64,000 nucleotides of DNA, from the NCBI GenBank assembly GCA_948567375.1, contig OX419755.1, forward strand, positions 56,376,291 through 56,440,290, in the 5' to 3' direction. Both the position numbers and the translations under genes were made by a program. Below, in pieces: positions 11,556 to 23,934 of this stretch; positions within the stretch are counted from its first letter, which is position 1, and every line of letters starts with the position of its first letter. The notes beneath the pieces are model-generated. The model ran no database searches. It had not been told where the DNA came from and worked only from the letters and a program-made list of their open reading frames with translations. Source of the DNA: Lunularia cruciata. Lineage: Eukaryota > Streptophyta > Marchantiopsida > Lunulariales > Lunulariaceae.

Positions 11556-12470
11556 GATGGCGACAATACCAGATGTTATCCTTGCAATCCAACAACAAAT
11601 CGAGCATGTTACTCGGTTGTTGGATGAACAAGACCAGCAATAACGAGAATAGATAGACAGAGCGCCAGTTCAAGATGGAGAAGATTGCATTCAATTTCTG
11701 AAACCCAAGGTGTTTGAAGGCAAGAATCTTCCAAGCACAATAGAGAATTTTGTGTTTGACTGTGAATGTTACTTTGAAGCCACTAATCTTCAAGACGAGC
11801 GGAAACAAATTCTCTTGGCTTCTAGCTAATTGGATGGCATAGCAAAACTTTGGTGGTGATTCCAAGTAGAAAGAGCTGAACAAAAAATTGTTACACCAAT
11901 TTTGACATAGGAAGAATTCAAAGATGCAATACTTGGTCGATTTCAAACTATAAATGCCATCTGAGTCGCACAAGATAAATTGGCGGAGTTGAGGCAGATT
12001 GGCTCAGTAAGAAGCTACATCACACAATTTTAGAACATCATCATGCAAATTCTAGATATCCAAGAAGGTGAAGTTCTGGATCGATTTGTGAGAGGATTGA
12101 AGTCACAAACCAAATTGGAGATGACCATGCGGGAGCCACAAAAGGTAGAAGAAGCCATGCAATTGGCTGAGCGTTTTGATTCCTTGGTTGCAACAACTTG
12201 GTCTCGACCTCGACCTACACAAAGCCTACTAGTACACTACGCACAAGTGGAAGAACCGGTACTAATGGAGATTGATGTTATCCAATGAAGACCACTTGGC
12301 ACAACAGATAGAGAAAGATTACGACAAAATGGAGGTTGCTTTTATTGTCGCCAAATTGGACATCGCATTGCTAAATGTCCACTTAGGAATGGGCGACCTC
12401 GACAAGTTGCCTAGATGGAGTTTGTGGAACAAAATGATCAAGGAAACAAAGAATCCCAGTAGGAGATTTC
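11556..12470 (+). pseudogene. gag: F gag remnant
   Basis: It starts at ATG 11556 (MATIPDVILAIQQQIEHV) and runs through a recognisable Ty3-type Gag (FDCECYFEATNLQ, then FVRGLKSQTKLEMTM) to a CCHC knuckle CFYCRQIGHRIAKC at about 12343-12384. Many in-frame stops are of the CAA-to-TAA or CAG-to-TAG kind, and there is at least one frame change. It is not functional. Confidence 0.8.
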
Positions 12471-12488
12471 GAGCCGCCTACTAGGAGC

Positions 12489-14540
12489 TTGATTAGTTCC
12501 AATGGGATTGAAGGCTTGACCTATGCAAGGTTGCTTCACTTGCAAGGTACAATATCTAATTGGGGTTGTAGGATTTTGGTTGATTCTGGAAGTTCAGAGA
12601 ATTGCATGTCTATGCAAGTAGCAAAGGAATTGGGTATTCTTATCAAGCCATTGTTTAGAAGTAGTTTGATGATGGCGGATGGTAGAAAGGGTTATGTGTT
12701 CCGCACCTCACACCCTATTACCTTCAAGATTGGGAAGGAGTATTTGGAGTGTATGAGGTTTGTAGTGGCACCTCTACACTATGATATCATTCTGGGTCTA
12801 CCTTGGCTTGAACGTCATAAGGTTCAATTTGATTGGACCCAAAGACAAATTCAAGTACAACACCAAGGTAAAAATTTCCAATTAGATTGTGTGGCACCTC
12901 TAAGTAAGACGCCTAAGAATAGTCAGTCCCAAGATGGGAAGTTTGTTGAAAAGGTAGCCATAGAGAAAATCTTGAAGGGAGTTGAGTCCCAAGATGGGAA
13001 GTTTGTCAAGAAGGCAACCATGGAGCAAGCTTGGAAGAGATATGAGTCCTTAGAAGGGAAGTTTGTTAATGAAGCGGCCATAGAGCAAGCTTTGGAGGAA
13101 GATAAGTCTGTATTTGCGGTGTGGATCAAGCCGATTGCACACAAACAATCTGAGGAGGGCCAAGAGCCTCATCAAGCAATGGTTGATTGGATAGTTCAAG
13201 AGTTTGCAGATGTGTTTCTGGATGATCTGCCAAAGGGATTACCCTCCGATTGAGGTATGCCCTTCAAGATTGAGTTATTGCCAAGGAGTACTCCACTGAG
13301 TAGACCAATCTATCGACTCTCACCAAAGGAGTTGGAGGAATTGCAAACAACACTTACAGAGTTGTTGGAGAAGGATTTCATACGACATAAAACCTCTCCT
13401 TGGGGAGCACTGGTACTATTTTTTCCAAAGAAGGATGGAGGACTTCATTTTTGTATTGATTACCGTGGACTCAATAAGCAAACCATGAAGAATGCATATC
13501 TCTTGCCTCGGATCGATGACATGCTTGATCAACTTAGTGGAGCACGTTACTTTTCCAAGCTGGATCTTTGTAGCGGCTATTGGCAAATCCCTATTGAAGG
13601 AGAGGATGTGCAAAAGACTACCTTTTGCACAAGGTACGGACATTTCGAGTGGAGAGTTCTACCTTTCAGACTCACTAATGCTCCAATAGTCTTCATGGAT
13701 CAGATGCATTGGGTGTTGGAGGGACTATTGGATTGGTCCGTGGTGGTGTTCTTAGATGATATCTTAATCTATAGCAGGACAAAGGCAGAACACATGAATC
13801 ATGTGCAAGAAGTCCTAAGACAACTACGAAAGTGGAAATTTTACTACAAGAAGTCAAAGTGTGTTTTTTGGCAAAAGGAGGTTACCTTCTTGGGTCATAA
13901 GATCTCATCAGAGGGGATCAAGATTGAAGAAGAGAAGATCAAGGCCATTACTAATTGGCCTACCCCAAAGTATGCTACAAAAGTATGAGCATTCAATGGA
14001 TTGGCCAGTTTTTACCGACGGTTCATCCACTATTATGCTCACGTAGCTGCACCATTGTCTGATCTCTTGGGAAAGAACTCGAGCTTCCAATGGACCACCA
14101 AGCATGAAGAAGCATTCCAAAAGTTAAAACATATGGTGTCTTCAAGACCCATTCTTCAACCATATGATCCTCAACTACCTTGTGTGGTTGATTTTGATGC
14201 TTCTAACTTTGCAATTGGAGTTGTGTTGCAACAAGAATTTCTAGATGGACTACATCCTATTGCCTTTGTGTCTTGCTGACTAAATACAGCTAAAAGAAAT
14301 AACTCTGCTCAAGATCGGGAACAACTTGCAATGGAATATGCCACCAAGGTATGGAGGCATTATCTCTTGGGGAAACAAGTGATCATGCAAACTGATCATG
14401 AGCCATTGTTGCAGACCTTACACTTGGAGCACATGAAGAGTCGGCATCATCAATGGGAAGAGCAACTCCAATTGTTTGACATCAAACTTGAGTACAAACC
14501 AGGTCGGTTCTATGTCATCCCTCATGCTCTATCACAATGA
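12489..14540 (+). pseudogene. pol: F protease-RT-RNase H
   Basis: The protease motif LVDSGSSENCM is at about 12570-12600. A repeated SQDGKFV segment (12926-13060) makes the protease-RT linker. RT runs from 13257 with LDLCSGYWQ and catalytic FLDDI at about 13750. RNase H follows with DFDAS, TDHEPL and a degraded ALSQ end at 14540. Stops at 13252, 13986, 14277 and 14538 split it into four open pieces in nearly one frame. The family is chromovirus Pol. Confidence 0.85.
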
Positions 14541-15880
14541 CCTGATTTGATGGCTCTTCCTCTCATCACGGCGGCAATTACAACGGTGTCCATTGACCCT
14601 AAGGTCCATAATGAGTTTCAATCAGCTCTACAACAAGATCCCTTCTTCTAAATGGTACATGGTCATTTGACAGCATGCGACAAGGAGTACAACACCTTCT
14701 CCTTCAAGGAAGGCCTTTTGTTCCATGCAGACCAGATCTATGTTCCAGCCATAGGTGATCTTTGACTTGTACGCCTTCAAGAAGCCCATGATTTACCAAT
14801 AGCTGGTCACAGGGGAGTGGACAAGACCTTGGGCACCCTCCAACGCCAATGGTTGTGGCCCAACATGACACGAGATGTTCGAGACTTTGTCCAATCATGT
14901 GAGAGTTGCCAACGTAACAAGGCCAGCAACCAGAAGCCGAGTGGACTCCTTCAACCACTTGCCATTCCATCCACTTGCTGGGAGCATGTGAGCTTGGATC
15001 TCATCACATCCTTGCCAAAGACAAAACAAGGACACACCGCAATCGTGGTGTTTGTGGATAAGCTTAGTAAGCAAATCCACTTGGCACCAACTTGTGATAC
15101 CGTGGATGCTCCAACCTTAGCACAAATCTACTTTGACAATGTCTTCAAGCATCATGGGATGTCACATGTACTCATCTCCGACCGTGATCCTTGATTTATT
15201 GGGAAGTTTTGGCAAGCACTTTTCTAGATACTCAACACCAAGCTTGCTTTGTCCACGGCCTATCATCCTCAAACTGATGGACAAACCAAATGCACAAATC
15301 ATACATTGGAGGATATATTGCAGGCCTTTGTCAATGTCCACCATACCAACTGGGATGAATGTCTTGTAGCTGTAGAATTTGCCTACAACAATTCCAAATA
15401 GGCAAGTACCGGATTTTCTCCCTTCTTTCTCAATTTTGGCCAAGATACGCTTATTCCAGATTCTCTTCTTGCTCCCCCTCCCTCTCAGGTTCCTCATACT
15501 TCCACATTCTTGACCACTATATCCCAATCTCTCCAACAAGCCAAGTCTCACCTCCTTGTTGCTCAAAATTGCCAAAAAAAATATGCGGACCACCATCATC
15601 GGGATCTTACCTTTGAAGTTGGTGATAAAGTCATGCTATCCTCTAGTAACCTCCCTCTCCCACTTGGTACCCAAGTTCATAAACTTGCCCCTAATTGGAT
15701 AGGACCCTTTGATATCACCCACATTGTCTCTCCTGTTGCTTATCGACTTGCCTTGCCTTGTCACATGCGTATCCATCTTGTCTTTCATATTTCCAAGTTG
15801 AAACCTTTGTTCCTAACCCCTCTTCCTTTTCCTCTTGAGTCCAACCTCCCCCTCTTCTTATCCCTATCAATGATCATGAG
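14541..15880 (+). pseudogene. F integrase
   Basis: The HHCC finger is at 14785-14915 (HDLPIAGHRG ... CESCQ). The DDE core begins LDLITSL (about 14995), and the second Asp is in ISDRDP (15178-15192). The third acidic residue is lost: the expected GQTE reads GQTK near 15285. The GPF motif (WIGPFDI) is near 15700. Stops follow DRDP and several other sites, so this integrase is dead. Confidence 0.85.
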
Positions 15881-16086
15881 GAGTACAAAGTTGATTGTAT
15901 CCTTACGCGTCGCCATATTCAACAAGGCCGTTGCCAACATATGGAGTACAAGGTCCTTTGGAAAGGGTATCCCCTTCATGATGCCACATGGAAACCTCTT
16001 TCCCACCTCCAAAATGCACAGATGGCCATCGAGGAATTCAAAGCTTCACTGGCGACGAGGACGTCACCAACTAGCGGCGGGAGAAT
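15879..16086 (+). pseudogene. F chromodomain
   Basis: A different frame from the integrase tail reads EEYKVDCILTRRH, then EYKVLWKGYPLHDATW and a LQNAQ helix. This is the aromatic-cage-type chromodomain at the C-terminus of chromovirus integrases, which targets insertion to chromatin. A frame change near 15835-15880 separates it from the integrase. The purine tract GGCGGGAGAATA follows immediately before the 3' LTR. Confidence 0.85.
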
Positions 16087-16087
16087 A

Positions 16088-16509
16088 TGTAACAATATGG
16101 AGTTTAGTGACAAAGTTAGTCGGGCTTACAAAGTAGAGAATAAGACAAAATAGCCTAGAATATTCTAGAAGCATCTAAGAAGCTTCTTGGGAAGCTTCCC
16201 AACTAGTTAACTTGCACCCTAAGCATGTAGCTTCTAGAAGGAAGCTTCTAGAAGCTTCTAACTAGCTTAGCTTGCACGCCAAGTAGGCGGCTTCTAGAAA
16301 GAAGCTTCTTGAGAAGCATCTTGGTTAACTTGGCTTGCACTCCAAGAAAGTGGCTCAAGGAAGCTTCTTGAGAAGCTTCAAGGGTCTTGTATGCTACCTA
16401 TAAATACCAAAGCCGAAGCTCATCTAGGCATTCGGAGTTTTCCCTCATTCAAGTGTCCCAATGTGAGTTTCTATTCTCCTATTTCTCTCCTTGGTTTCGG
16501 TCTTTTACA
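16088..16509 (+). repeat. F 3' LTR
   Basis: This is the 422-bp partner of the 5' LTR. It has a perfect three-unit HSE GAATATTCTAGAA (16158-16170) and a four-unit one, GAAGCTTCTAGAAGCTTC (16241-16258). The latter comes from a 10-bp difference from the 5' LTR. The TATA box is at 16399-16406. Confidence 0.95.
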
Positions 16510-16514
16510 CACTA

Positions 16515-17766
16515 CAAACCTCATACACTCCAAATACTCCTTCCTAATCTTGAAGGTAACAAGATGTGAGGTACGGAATGCATAACCGTTTCTACCATCC
16601 GCCATCATCAATCTACTTTCAATTACTGGCTTGATAGGAATACCCAATTACTTTACTACTTGCATAGACATGCAATTTGGGAACTTCCAAAATCAACCAA
16701 AATCCTACATTCCCGATTAGATATTGTACCTCGCAAGTGAAGCAAACTTGCATAGGTCAAGCCTTCAATCCCATTGGAACTAATCAAGCTCCTAGTAGGT
16801 GGCTCAAAATCTCCTATTGGGATTCCTTGTTTCCCTTGATCATTCTGCTCCACAAACTCCATTTGGGCAACTTGTTGAGGTCGCCCTATCTTGAGTGGAC
16901 ATTCAGCAATGCAATGCCCCAATTGGTGATAATAAAAACCACCCTCATTTTGTCGCAATTTCTCTCTATCTATAGTGCTAAGTGGTCTCTGTTGAATGGC
17001 TTCAATCTCTATTGGTGTCTGCTCCTCCACCCGTGTGTAGTGTATTAGTAGGTTCTGTGGAGGTCAAGGTCAAGACCAAGTTGTTGCAACCAAGGAATCA
17101 AAATGTTTGGCCAACCGCATGGCTTCCTCCAAGTGTTGTGGCTCTCGCATGATTACCTCTAATTTGGTTCTTGACTTCAAGCCCCTCACAAATAGATCTA
17201 GAGCTTCACCTTCCAGTATATCTGGAATTTGCATGATGGTGTTCTGGAATTGCGTGATGTAACTTCTTATAGAGCCAATCTATTTCAACTCTACCAACCT
17301 ATCCTATGCAGCTTGTGTGGCATTTATAGCTTGGAATCGACTAATTATTGCACTCTTGAATTTTGCCCATGTCAAGATTGGTGCAATAATTTGTCATTCA
17401 GCTCACTCCACTCGGAATGTCCACCATGGCTTTGCTTCTCCATCCAATTGGCTAGAAGCCAAGAGAACCTATTTTTGCTCATCTTGCAGATTGGTAGCTT
17501 CAAAGTAATGTTCACAATCAAACACAAAATTCTCCATTTCACCCGGGAGATTCTTGCCTTCATATACCTTGGGTTTAGGGAACCCAAGGTATATGAAGGC
17601 ATTTGATCTTCTCCTTCTCAAATTAGTACTCTCTCTACATGATCCAATCGTGAAAGCTCTTGTTAATCTATCAATCAAGTATGGTGCTCAATTTGTTATT
17701 GCATTGCAAGGATAACCTTGGGCATTGCCACCATGGTTGCTACTCCATCATGTTGCCATCGGGAAA
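16515..17766 (-). mobile_element. Element E, segment 3: protease and gag
   Basis: This continues E beyond F. On the minus strand, Gag lies from about 17750 down to 16900 and includes a degraded knuckle (FYYHQLGHCIAEC, first Cys lost). Then follow ISSNGIEGLTYASLLHLRG and a protease motif with DFGSS for DSGSS. It is interrupted at about 17767 by element D, just before the Gag start. A 24-nt imperfect inverted repeat (17563-17600, CATATACCTTGGGTTTAGGG and its complement) lies in the gag part. Confidence 0.8.
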
Positions 17767-18337
17767 ATGGCCCATGTGTACCCTTGATGCTTTTGGTGTG
17801 AAAGGTTTTTTATCTCTTCTTCTTGTTATAATGAACTTAGATTCTATGTCAATATGTCTTGGGAGTTGTTTTATGCTACCTTGTTGTAGGAGATATTTAC
17901 TATATTATTGTAAAGCTTGGAAATATTTTGTGTTGCCATAAGCTTGGGGAAGTTTTGAGAGTTGGGTAAGCTCAAAAGTTCTTTTAGTTTCAAGAGCTTG
18001 GAGGGTTTTGGAAAATGATGCATGAGCTTGGGAGTTTCTTTGTGTTACATCAACTCGAGGCTTAACTTTAGGTCACACGAGCTCAAGATTTTTGTTTATG
18101 TTGCCGGGGCCTTAGGAGTATTTTTCTTTTTTTTAGTAGCAGAGCAAAAGAGTTAGAAAGATATAGAAGATAGGAGGGAGAGAAGTTTTGAGAGTGTGGG
18201 GATAGGAACAAAATTCCTGCAAGAATGTGAAGAGGGTTTGGGGAGGACAACAAGAAAGCAATTTTTGCAAAAATGTAAAGGTTGGAGAGGTAAGGACAGG
18301 AAAAAGGGAGGTTCTTTGAAGAGAGAGTGTTTGTTGT

Positions 18338-19480
18338 GAAGAGGCTGGAGAGGAAACAATTTTTGAAAGTAGAGGGTTTGCTGTTGAGAGTGTGGCAGTG
18401 GAGAATCCTCATGAAGGAGAGATTGGACAGAGGAAAGAATTTCAAATGTAGGAGTTTTGGCTATGGAGAGTGTTTGTTATGAAGAGGCTGGAGAGAAAAC
18501 AATTTTTGAATATAGAGGGTTTGCTGTTGAGAGTGTGGCAATGGATAATCCTCATAAAGGAGAGACAAGACAGAGGAAACAATTTCAAATGTAGGGGTTT
18601 TGGCTGTGGAGAGTTTTTGTTGTGAAGAGGCTTGAGAGGAAACAATTTTTGAATGTAGAAGGTCTGCTGTTGAGAGTGTGGTAGTGGAGAATCCTCACAA
18701 AGGAGAGACTAGACAAAGGAAACAATTTTGAATGTAGGGCTTTTGGCAGTGGAGAGTTTTTACTGTGAAGGAGCTGGAGAGGAAACAATTTTTGAATGTA
18801 GAAGGGTCTGCTATTGAGAGTGTGGCGGTGGAGAATCCTCACAAAGGAGAGACTAGACAGAGGAAACAATTTTGAATGTAGGTGTTTTGGATGTGGAGAG
18901 TGTTTGCTATGAAGAGGCAGGAGAGGAAACAATTTTTGAATGTAGAGGGTCTGCTGTTGAGAGTGTGGCAATGTTGAGTGTGGTAGTGGATAATCCTCAT
19001 GAAGGAAAGACTAGACAAAGGAAACAAGCTTGAATGTAGAGGTTTTGGCTGTGGAGAGTTTTTATTGTGAAGAGGCTGGAGAGGAAACAATTTTCAAATA
19101 TAGAGGGTCTGCTGTTGAGAGTGTGGCAGTGGAGAATCCTCACAAAGGAGAGACTGGACAGAGGAAAGAATTTCAAATGTAAGGGTTTTGGCTGTGGAGA
19201 GTTTTTATTGTGAAGAGTTTGGAAAGGAATGAATGTAGAGGGTCTGCTGCTGAGAGTGTGGCAGTGGATAATCCTCACAAAGGAGAGACTGGACAGAGGA
19301 AACAATTTTGAATGTAGGGGTTTTGGTTGTGGAGAGTTTGCTGTGAAGAGGTAGGAGAGGAAACAATTTTCAAATGTAGAGGGTCTACTATTGAGAGTAT
19401 GGCAGTGGATAATCCTCACAAAGGAGAGACTGGACAGGGGAGCAATTTCAAATGTAGAGGGTTGCTATGGAGAGTATTGT
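18338..19480 (+). repeat. Tandem array in D 5' LTR, eight units of about 142 bp
   Basis: Units begin with GAAGAGGCTGGAGAGGAAAC or a variant near 18338, 18481, 18616, 18768, 18911, 19070, 19211 and 19345. Each contains ATTTTTGAATGTAGAGGGT and AGTGTGG(C/T)AGTGGA. Unit length varies from 134 to 159. The array is purine-rich on the plus strand. Confidence 0.85.
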
Positions 19481-19576
19481 ATGTGAAGAGTGTGGATAGA
19501 GAAGAATTTTTGCAGGACGTAGGGCTTGCTAAAGAGTGGACTTTTTGCAGGACGTAGGGCTTGCTAAGGAGTGGAC

Positions 19577-20263
19577 TGTGAGCCGGCCTGTCTCTCACTC
19601 AGGATGAACCTTTGATGGCTATTATGGTAGCGTACCATGGACTAAGAAGGCAAGGAACCCCAACTCCATCATACTCCTCCAAGGCTAACACTCCAAGACT
19701 CAAGACATTGCTCACTAGAGAACTCAATGAGAGAGAGATAGTTGCAAATGAAAGGATGATGAGTACTTCCTCACCTCTTGTTTATATACTTGTGAAATAG
19801 TTACGTACCAAAGTTACTAATTATTGGAGTAACTCACGTTACTAGGCTAAAAGTCAAGTAAAGTCAAAAAGTAGAAAGGAATATTTATTCACATGGGCAT
19901 ATTCCACTAGCATGTGATCTTATCTTGACCCAACCATTAAGTCAAGGATTCCTTCACATGGGCTATCCTTGGACTATAGAAGAATCCAAAACAAAAAGGC
20001 TTGCAGGCCCAAGAGTTCTCAACTCTTTCCTCAAAGCCAAACACCTAGGAATAATACCAAGTCAACACACTAGAATCCAAAATAATGGTGCTCATCTTTT
20101 CCACCTCCTCTAAAGTAAGGTCCCCTCTATCGTAGCTATGACTCACTCTAGCTAATCATGACTAATGTAGAACCATCCTTTATCTCTAAATAATATCACT
20201 CAAGTACTTGTAATACCAAGCTAAATATCACAATCCCACACACATGCACAAATGGGTGTTATA
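19577..20263 (-). repeat. A4: solo LTR of family A inside the D 5' LTR
   Basis: This is a 687-bp A-type LTR flanked by the direct repeat GGAC (19573-19576 and 20264-20267). No internal sequence is present. The minus-strand terminal TG has mutated to TA (plus strand ends TTATA). The D 3' LTR shows the unoccupied sequence GTGGACAAGGCA near 32280, which confirms the exact insertion point. It arose by LTR-LTR recombination after insertion. Confidence 0.95.
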
Positions 20264-20660
20264 GGACAAGGCAGAAATTCTCAAGAAGGTGAAAATAGAG
20301 TGTGAGGGATTTTCAAAAATGGCTGAAGGATGTAGGGTTTGCTGAAGTGTTGACAAGGGAGCAATTTTGAATGTAGAGGGTTGCTAGGGAGAGTGTTGTC
20401 TGTGAAGAGTGTGGACGCAGAAGGATTTTTGCAGGATGTAAGACTTGCTGAAGAGTGGACAAGGTAGAAATTCTCAAGAAGGTGAAAACAGAGTGTGAGG
20501 GATTTTCTTGAATGGCTTGAGGATGTAGGGTTTGCTGAAGTGTTGACACGGGAGCAATTTTGAATGTAGAGGGTTGTTGTGGAGAGTGTTTTTTGTGAAG
20601 TGTGTGGACAAAGAAGGATTTTTGTAGGATGTAGGGCTTGCTGAAGAGTGGAGAAGCATT
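20264..20660 (+). repeat. Second tandem array in D 5' LTR
   Basis: About two units of some 190 bp start with AAGG(C/T)AGAAATTCTCAAGAA (20268 and 20460). Each includes TTGCAGGATGTA and GCTGAAGAGTGG. The matching units in the 3' LTR start near 32285 and 32477. Confidence 0.75.
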
Positions 20661-21940
20661 TTTGAATGAGGGTTTGCAAGAGAGAGTGTTAGCAGTGATA
20701 TGAGCTAGACAAGGAAGAATTTGCTCAAATGTAAGAGAGAGAAATATGTTAGAGAAGGAGTTTTCTTGAATGTGACGAGTGGCTGAACTGGAAGTGACAA
20801 GAGCTAGACATGGAAGAGAGGGAGAGAGAGGTAAGGCAGAAAGAAAATTTTCTCAAAGGATTAGTGTGGATGTGTAGGAGTTGGGAAGTCTGGACAGAGG
20901 AGGGAGAGATTGAGTGTGTAGGGTTTGTATAGAACCTAGAGTGGGAAGGACAATCAAAGGTGGAGACCTGAGCAAGGAGGCTGTAGGAAGAGGATGTTTA
21001 GAAGGACAAGAGAAGACTGTGCAAGTCTTAGAAGTCTTGGCAAGGAAGAAGATATTTCTCAAAGGAGACACTAAAGGTCTGGCAGGGAAACAGAGTGGCA
21101 GAAGGAATTAATGTAGGACATGAAACTGCACAAAGGAGTAAACCTTTGAGAGGAGAGAAGGAGAATTTTGAAGTGGCTCAGCTCATCTGGAGGAGAAAAG
21201 AAAATATTTGAAGTTGGCTGACCTGACTGAATGGAGTGAGTTTGATCTGCAGAACAGGGGCATAGGAGAACAGAGAGTTTTGGAGGGTGAGTTGCCTTGA
21301 CAGAGTATATGTGAAGTGCTCCGGTTGAGTTGATGATTTGTTGGAAAGCTTAGTGCAGGTGTTGTATAGACAAGAACTGTTTGGCTGGTCCAAGACTTGT
21401 GAACTCCACAGTTTGATATTCCTATGAATGATGAGTCTCGGAAACCAATGTGAGTTCTGATCTGTGGCTAGCATCAAGAGAAAGCTCCAATCTACGAGCT
21501 CTCAGTCCGGTCTATGTGAATGATGTAGTTCAATGATCTGGGTGCCCTGAATCAACTTGGGATAGACCACTCATTGTTATTCTCTTAAAAGACCACCCGA
21601 TCCAGCTCTATGAGCCACCCAATCCAAAACCATAGGCTAAACTTAACAAGAAAACCATAATATAAAATAGACAAGGGTAGAAACCCATAAACCCAAACCC
21701 CATAGAACATGACCAGTTCTCTTAAGGTCAAGGATAATCACAAAACCTTCAGGGAGAACCAACCTCAAGAGCAATTGAAAACAACATGCTCTTGCAAAGA
21801 GGAGTTTTCCAATAATCCAAGAATAGAGAGAGAGTGTCAAACTATGGGAAACTTCAAGGCATTGACAATAAGAACAAACAAAGCACAAGCAGCCATGTAC
21901 CCAACATACTCTCAAGACCAAAAAATCCCCACGACATAAG

Positions 21941-21958
21941 TGGCGACCATCCTGGGGA
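21941..21958 (+). other. D primer binding site
   Basis: TGGCGACCATCCTGGGGA lies four bases after the 5' LTR end. It has the TGG start and GGGGA end of known plant PBS. Similar TGGCGACTCC-type sites are reported for Ogre elements (tRNA-Arg; from memory), with a divergent middle here. Confidence 0.6.
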
Positions 21959-22066
21959 CTCTCAAGGCTTGTGCTTAGACATTAGGAACGGTTGGAGCTG
22001 AGTGAGAAGTTACGAGCAGATTGGAGTTGAGTCAAGTGTTAGTATCTGATTTGAGCTGAGGTGAGG

Positions 22067-23643
22067 ATGGGGCCTGAGGCGTCATCTTCAGTTATGTCAA
22101 GGGAGCAAGAGCTCTTGTTGATTTTCATGGCGGCCATGAGAGCCATGAAGGATCAAGACAAAGAGAGGGAAAGAGTAAAGGTGCAGTCTTCCCAAGTCAC
22201 AAAGTGTCTACGCACAGTGGTGGACCAGTAGGGAGAGTTTGATGGGAAGGATGTGACTAAGTACTTGAAGGTCTACTAGAGAGAGGTTAAGCTTCATGAC
22301 CTTGATGAGAAGGTTGTCATTGCAAGGTTCCCTACGCTGGTAGAGCTCAAAATCAGGAAGGTGGTTGAGAGTTTAGTGGAAGAGGTTGCAACATGGGAGG
22401 AAGTCTCACAGATGATGAAAGAAGATTTCCTATTGCAAGATGCAGATTGGGTCACCCAAGCCATGTTCTTGGACTGGGTGAACAAAAGGAGCAAAAGCTT
22501 GGGGCTGCAAGATCTCTTGAGAGAGTTTAATAAAAAGCTAGGACAATTGTTAACCTGCAAGGCTAAGGCAATAAAATTACAACGGTCTAACTATTTCCTA
22601 CAAGCTGCAGATAGCCATTTACAAGATGAGTTGGAGTATGCGCTTGACTTGCTTCAACCTGACCACCTAGGAATAGTTGAGTGGAAGAAGATCGAGGAGG
22701 TTGTTGTCTGGGTGAGCCATAGGAGGAGAAAGAGGGAACTAGATGAAGAAGCTATAGCCAAGGCACCAGTTTGGAGCAGCCCTGTTGGACCCAACCAAGA
22801 GAAGGTGGAACAATGAGTGAATGATGTGACCAAAGAGGGAGCAGTTGATGAGATTTCACGGCTGATGGAAGGATTGAAGATTCTGACCACCAAGGTTGAC
22901 CAGCTATAGAGTGGAAGTAGTGTTACAAGAACAAGTGGAGAGAGGAGGCAGCCCTATGGGTGCATGTGGTGTGATAGCAAGAGTCATGCTAAAAGAGATT
23001 GCCAAGAGCTATCAGAAGCAGTATGCAAATAGTGGGTGAAGTTTGTTGGGGAACCCGGGATGAAGAAGATAGCCTTTTATGATACCGGAGAGCCAATGCT
23101 GCTGAATGGTAACAGAGGAGGCATGAAGGTTCTACTAAAATGACACATGGGCAAATTTGAAGTAGGTATGGCGGTTGCTGCTTTTGAGCCTGGTGTGTAT
23201 AATGTAGTGAGCAAGAGAATGCAAAGGGCAGACCTGGACAAAGTAGAGAAGAGAAGACTTGCAGAGCAGGTCCGGAGAAAATCAGGATGGGATGTACTGG
23301 TAGCAATAATAGCTATCACAGCAAAAGTTGGTGCTACTTGGGATGCAATGGTTGAGGAAAAGTGGATGACTGATCAGCTGGCAAAAAGTAAAGGACAAGC
23401 AAAGGAAAAGCAACAGTGAGTGAAACCGGAGAGAAGGCAGCTCAGAAGGAAGGAAGTGCAGTTTAGCAGCACTCTGGAAAGTAAGAACCAAAGTTTGAGT
23501 GGTGGAAAGGAGTCCCGAATGGACATAGATGGAACAGAAAACCAGAAACTTAGAGAGAGATCTCCTAAGAAAGGACCAGGTTGGCTATTGAGCCGGGATA
23601 TAAGGATGGAACTTGATCCTCAAGAAATTGCTAAGAAGTTCTA
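22067..23643 (+). pseudogene. gag: D gag
   Basis: The likely start is ATG 22067 (MGPEASSS), in the same frame as the longest open piece at 22361-22816. There is an alpha-helical capsid-like region, then a CCHC knuckle CMWCDSKSHAKRDC at about 22960-23000. A basic tail rich in K/R/E runs to 23643. At least six in-frame stops (for example 22231, 22816 and 23141) make it non-functional. The sequence is unlike Gag of A, B, E or F. Confidence 0.75.
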
Positions 23644-23934
23644 AAAGCATGAGGTGAGAGGGTTCACAAATGAGAGTTCTTTGGTAGTTTGCAGAAAGAA
23701 GTACAAGATCTTATCCTAGTCAAGGCAAAGAAGATGAGGTTCTATAAGGAAAGACCTCACACATCTTTGTTGTACAAGGACAAGAGTGAGGCGGAAGAAG
23801 AAGTGAGCACTTATGGTCTAGAACTTGAATAGGAAGAACCAGAAGATGAGACCAGAGAAGCGCATGTCTATGATGTTGCTCTTGAGGAGGAAAGGCCTTT
23901 TGTGTCCTTGTACAAAGAGGTGCAAGATTCCTTA

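Larger units (their letters stand above)
10861..16509 (+). mobile_element. Element F: complete, degenerate chromovirus
   Basis: This is a 5649-bp element with LTRs 10861-11285 and 16088-16509 and a 5-bp target duplication CACTA (10856-10860 and 16510-16514). Its PBS is TTGGTATTAGAGC. The domain order is Gag, protease, RT, RNase H, integrase, GPF and chromodomain, which is typical of chromoviruses. It sits in reverse orientation inside E, a member of its own family. The LTRs differ by roughly 20 substitutions plus two indels of 10-12 bp, so the insertion is old. All genes carry stops. Confidence 0.95.
17775..21936 (+). repeat. D 5' LTR (interrupted by A4)
   Basis: About 3.47 kb without the 691-bp A4 insertion and its duplication. 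It contains eight tandem units of about 142 bp (18338-19450) and a second array of about 190-bp units (20264-20660). The 3' LTR is about 2.78 kb and has only four of the 142-bp units. Confidence 0.85.

Noticed and set aside
17563..17600. Inverted repeat as a terminator or MITE
   Set aside because: Short, imperfect and inside E gag, with no target duplication or terminal structure of a transposon.
18338..19480. Regular repeats resembling a CRISPR array
   Set aside because: Units are about 142 bp, directly adjacent and diverged, with no unique spacers, inside an LTR of a plant retrotransposon.
18083..19598. Chain of minus-strand ORFs with repeated LFPLSSLSF-like words
   Set aside because: These are translations of the tandem LTR repeat on the wrong strand. 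The pattern comes from DNA repetition.
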